Shown: piece after piece, positions 61,971 to 64,000 of the stretch
Layout: each line of letters opens with the position of its first letter
Numbering within the stretch: position 1 is the stretch's first letter
Assembly (NCBI RefSeq): GCF_900142365.1
Contig: NZ_FRAP01000002.1
Span: 369,089-433,088 of the forward strand
DNA length: 64,000 nucleotides
Source: Pseudonocardia thermophila
GTDB lineage: Bacteria; Actinomycetota; Actinomycetes; Mycobacteriales; Pseudonocardiaceae
Reading direction: 5' to 3'
Position numbers and translations under genes: made by a program
The notes under the pieces: generated by a model
Database searches by the model: none
What the model was told of the DNA's origin: nothing
What the model saw: only the letters and a program-made list of their open reading frames with translations

Positions 61971-63090
61971 CGCACCACCCGGACCGGCTCGGCGGACTGC
62001 GTCACCTCGACGGTGAACCGGCCGTCGTCGGCGGAGGCGGTGTCTCGCCGCCGGGCAGCTCGGCGCGGTAGCGCATGCCGGTGAGGCCGCGGCCGGGCGC
62101 GGCCGGTGCCGGCCCGGCGCCCGGGCTGGACGCCCGCACGCGGACCTGGTCGGCGGACCGGCCCACGGCGATGTCGACGGGGAGCCCGGGGCGTGGCTGC
62201 CGACGTTGGTCAAGCACTCGCCGAGGATGCGGCCGACCGCCAGTTCGATCGCCGGCTGCCCGGTCCACGGCGCCCCGGTGACCACGAGCGAGCAGGGGAT
62301 GCCGTTCTCGTCGGCGCGGCGCACGAGCTCGTCGAGCCCGTCGGACGGCGGCGCGTCGACCGGGGCGAGCGCGCGTCGAGGGTGCGGCGGATCGAGGCGA
62401 GGGTGCGGTGCGCGGTCTCGCGGACCGCGTCTCGACCGGCGCCGCGGCCCGCTCGGGTGCGGAGCGCAGCGCCGCCGCGGCCGCCTCGGCCTGGATCGCG
62501 ATCAGGGTCAGGTCGTGGCCCACGACGTCGTGCAGCTCCTGCGCGATGCGGGCGCGCTCCGCGCCGACGGCGGCCTCCTGCACCTTCCGGCGCTCCTCCT
62601 CGAGCTGCGCGGTGACCGCGGCGAGGGCGGCGTTGCACGTGCGCTCGCGGGCGACGACCCGGCCGGCGAGCACCGGAGCCCACGACGATCAGCACGGAAC
62701 TGATGAGCGCGATCGGCTCCTCCGGGCCAGGAGCGTGCCGGCGATCCCGCACGCCGTCGCACACGCGGTGGTGGCCACGACCGCGGCCGTCGGGCGGCTC
62801 CACGCCCCCAGCGCGGAGAAGACCAGCGCGGCGGTCACGAATCCCAGCACCGGGAAGCCGTCGAGCGGGATCACCCAGAACGCCGCGGAGATCGCCGCGG
62901 CCTCCACGGGGCGCACCTGCCGGCACGCGAGCGGGAGCGTGGTGCCGAGGACGAACACGATCGCGACGACCAGGGGTGCGAACGGCGCCACGACGGCCTG
63001 GACCAGCCCGGCGGCGGTCAGCAGCGCGGCCAGCACGGCGTCCACGCGGGGGTGCGCGCAGCCGGTCCCACCCAGGCGGTCACGGCGCAC
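61967..63090 (-). pseudogene. Sensor histidine kinase with several frameshifts
   Basis: A NarX/DesK-type kinase can be pieced together only by changing frame several times. Membrane helices lie at 62.75-63.05 kb (VDAVLAALLTAAGLVQAV, PLVVAIVFVLGTTLP). The dimerisation/phospho-acceptor box with RIAQELHDVVGHDL is near 62.5 kb, LASIRRTLDAR near 62.4 kb, the ATP-binding domain with ILGECLTNVGSHA near 62.2 kb, and GRGLTGMRYRAEL near 62.1 kb. At least five frame changes are needed (near 62.73, 62.67, 62.44, 62.35 and 62.2 kb, perhaps also 62.05). This means either decay or clustered sequence errors. The probable start is GTG 63090. Confidence 0.75.
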
Positions 63091-63220
63091 AGGGTAGGGC
63101 CGCGGGTACCCCTCGCGGATCAGCCCGAGGCCTGAGCGTCGTCCAGCCCGCGGATCGATGTCCGGGCATGCCTGCGGTTCCTGGCGTCCGCCCGACGACT
63201 CCGGTTCGGGAAGGACGACG

Positions 63221-63889
63221 ATGACCACCTCCACTCCACTGCCTGCCGCGACCGCACCGCTGGACGCCGTCCGGCTCAGCACCCGCTTCGGCGTCGCGTT
63301 CGGGATCTGCCAGTTCGCGACGATGATCGGGATGACGCTCTTCGTGCTGCCCAACGGCGGCGCGCCGGGCTTCGACGTGGCCCGCGGGCAGGGCGTCCAC
63401 GACGCCGCCGATCTCTACCGGATCGGCAACTACGTCTGCATGGTGTCGGGTGTGCTGCTCGGGTTCCTCGGCGCGGTCGGGACCCGGCTGCGCCGCATCG
63501 AGGTGACGGGCACGCTCGGCCGTCGCGGTCGCGGTCGCGGTCGCGGCCGGGGCCGTCGTCGCCGCCGTGCGGCCGTTCGTCGCGGTGCTGCACGACGTCG
63601 CGACGACACCGCCGACGCCGGCGCGGACCTGCGCATCCTGGCGGCTTGGGACTCGGTGGCGCCGTACTCGCTGGCCTTCTCCGCCCTGCCGTTCGTCGGC
63701 GCGATCGTGCTGGCGCTGCGGCAGGCCCGCACGACGCCCTGGCTGGTCCGGACCGGCGGCGTCGTGCTCGTGCTGAGCGCAGCGGGCGCCGCGACGTCGC
63801 TGTCGGGGTTGCTGTTCCCGCTGCTGGCGCTGAGCACGCTGGGGCTCGAGCTGTGGGTGATCGCCCTATCCGTGACCTGGCGGACCTGA
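63221..63889 (+). CDS. Small membrane protein with a probable compensated frameshift
   Basis: 222 residues with about four hydrophobic segments (FGVAFGICQFATMIGMTLFVL, YVCMVSGVLLGFLGAVG, YSLAFSALPFVGAIVLAL and the C-terminal SGLLFPLLALSTLGLELWVIAL). Between residues 98 and 135 the frame gives an Arg/Gly-rich run that looks unnatural, while the +1 frame of the same DNA (around the TCGCGG x4 repeat at 63523-63546) reads as a membrane helix, VAVAVAVAAGAVVAAV. Two opposite indels would explain it. The function is not recognised. Confidence 0.6.
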   Translation: MTTSTPLPAATAPLDAVRLSTRFGVAFGICQFATMIGMTLFVLPNGGAPGFDVARGQGVHDAADLYRIGNYVCMVSGVLLGFLGAVGTRLRRIEVTGTLGRRGRGRGRGRGRRRRRAAVRRGAARRRDDTADAGADLRILAAWDSVAPYSLAFSALPFVGAIVLALRQARTTPWLVRTGGVVLVLSAAGAATSLSGLLFPLLALSTLGLELWVIALSVTWRT

Positions 63890-64000
63890 CCCACGTCGGT
63901 GTCCTCCGATCGATCGACAGCGGGATCGTCCACCGCACCGGCCGTGTGCCCGACGGTGGTGGCGGCCGGTTCGCGGGATGTTCGTGGCACCGGGGAGACA

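Noticed and set aside
63523..63546. TCGCGG x4 as a CRISPR or regulatory repeat array
   Set aside because: Units are contiguous 6-mers without spacers inside a coding region; they are better explained as a simple codon repeat or slippage site.
1..64000. Transposases, integrases, tRNA attachment sites or a CRISPR array marking an island border
   Set aside because: Looked for on both strands; no such protein motifs, tRNA-like cloverleaf or spaced repeats were recognised.

Overview
The window is a 64-kb piece of a very GC-rich actinobacterial chromosome or large replicon. Third codon positions are almost always G or C, GTG/TTG starts are frequent, reading frames overlap as ATGA/GTGA, and there is an Lsr2-type nucleoid protein. 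This style fits Pseudonocardiales (Pseudonocardia/Amycolatopsis-like); that placement is inferred from style, not proven. No rRNA, tRNA, transposase, integrase or CRISPR array was seen. Nearly all the sequence is catabolic: three ABC importers, six aldehyde dehydrogenase genes (one apparently catalytically dead), three family III CoA-transferase genes, and several regulators each beside a plausible operator.

Region 1 (1-20.3 kb). The tail of a NitT/TauT-type ABC importer (2-2252) ends in a strong hairpin. A long operon (2502-17450) follows: a ribose-type ABC importer, a dihydroorotase/hydantoinase-like cyclic amidohydrolase, an MmgE/PrpD protein, an asparaginase-type amidohydrolase, a family III CoA-transferase, a crotonase, an FAH-family protein, an iron alcohol dehydrogenase, a GMC flavoprotein with a small partner, and an aldehyde dehydrogenase. 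A second transcript (17507-20269, possibly leaderless) encodes a 2-oxoglutarate/Fe(II) dioxygenase, a nucleobase-type deaminase and a second MmgE/PrpD protein. The set suggests uptake, hydroxylation, deamination and ring opening of an unknown cyclic amide or N-heterocycle.

Region 2 (20.3-23.0 kb). An aldehyde dehydrogenase on the minus strand faces a divergent AraC-family regulator, with a 20-bp-spaced direct repeat between them.

Region 3 (23.1-38.3 kb). A complete isoprene-monooxygenase-type cluster: marR, gshA (minus), then isoG-isoH-isoI-isoJ-aldH1-isoABCDEF-aldH2-gshB and a CoA-disulfide-reductase-like flavoprotein. The soluble diiron monooxygenase would epoxidise isoprene, glutathione transferases open the epoxide, and IsoH/aldehyde dehydrogenase/IsoG carry the conjugate on. 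The glutathione supply travels with the pathway, which fits a host whose native thiol would be mycothiol.

Region 4 (38.4-41.3 kb). A fumarate-reductase-type flavoprotein (minus) and a major facilitator exporter (plus) diverge.

Region 5 (41.5-57.6 kb). A second catabolic operon holds a two-domain CoA-transferase, a thiolase-like protein with a DUF35 partner, an SDR, an aldehyde dehydrogenase, an acyl-CoA ligase, a BadI-like ring-cleaving hydrolase, a 2-hydroxyacid dehydrogenase, an acetyl-CoA hydrolase/transferase, an MBL hydrolase and a Gfo/Idh oxidoreductase. A NitT/TauT importer and an IclR regulator follow. The three promoters of this block share a GTGCGCA-n-TGCGCAC-like motif, each as a pair spaced exactly 20 bp, defining a probable IclR regulon. 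The chemistry points to an alicyclic or branched acid.

Region 6 (57.7-64 kb). A GntR/FCD regulator diverges from an aldehyde dehydrogenase across a perfect 14-bp palindrome. Then come a 57-bp perfect palindrome, about 780 bp without a gene, a long Lsr2 with a duplicated C-terminal domain, a NarL-type response regulator with a multiply frameshifted sensor kinase, and a small membrane protein whose frame also looks interrupted.
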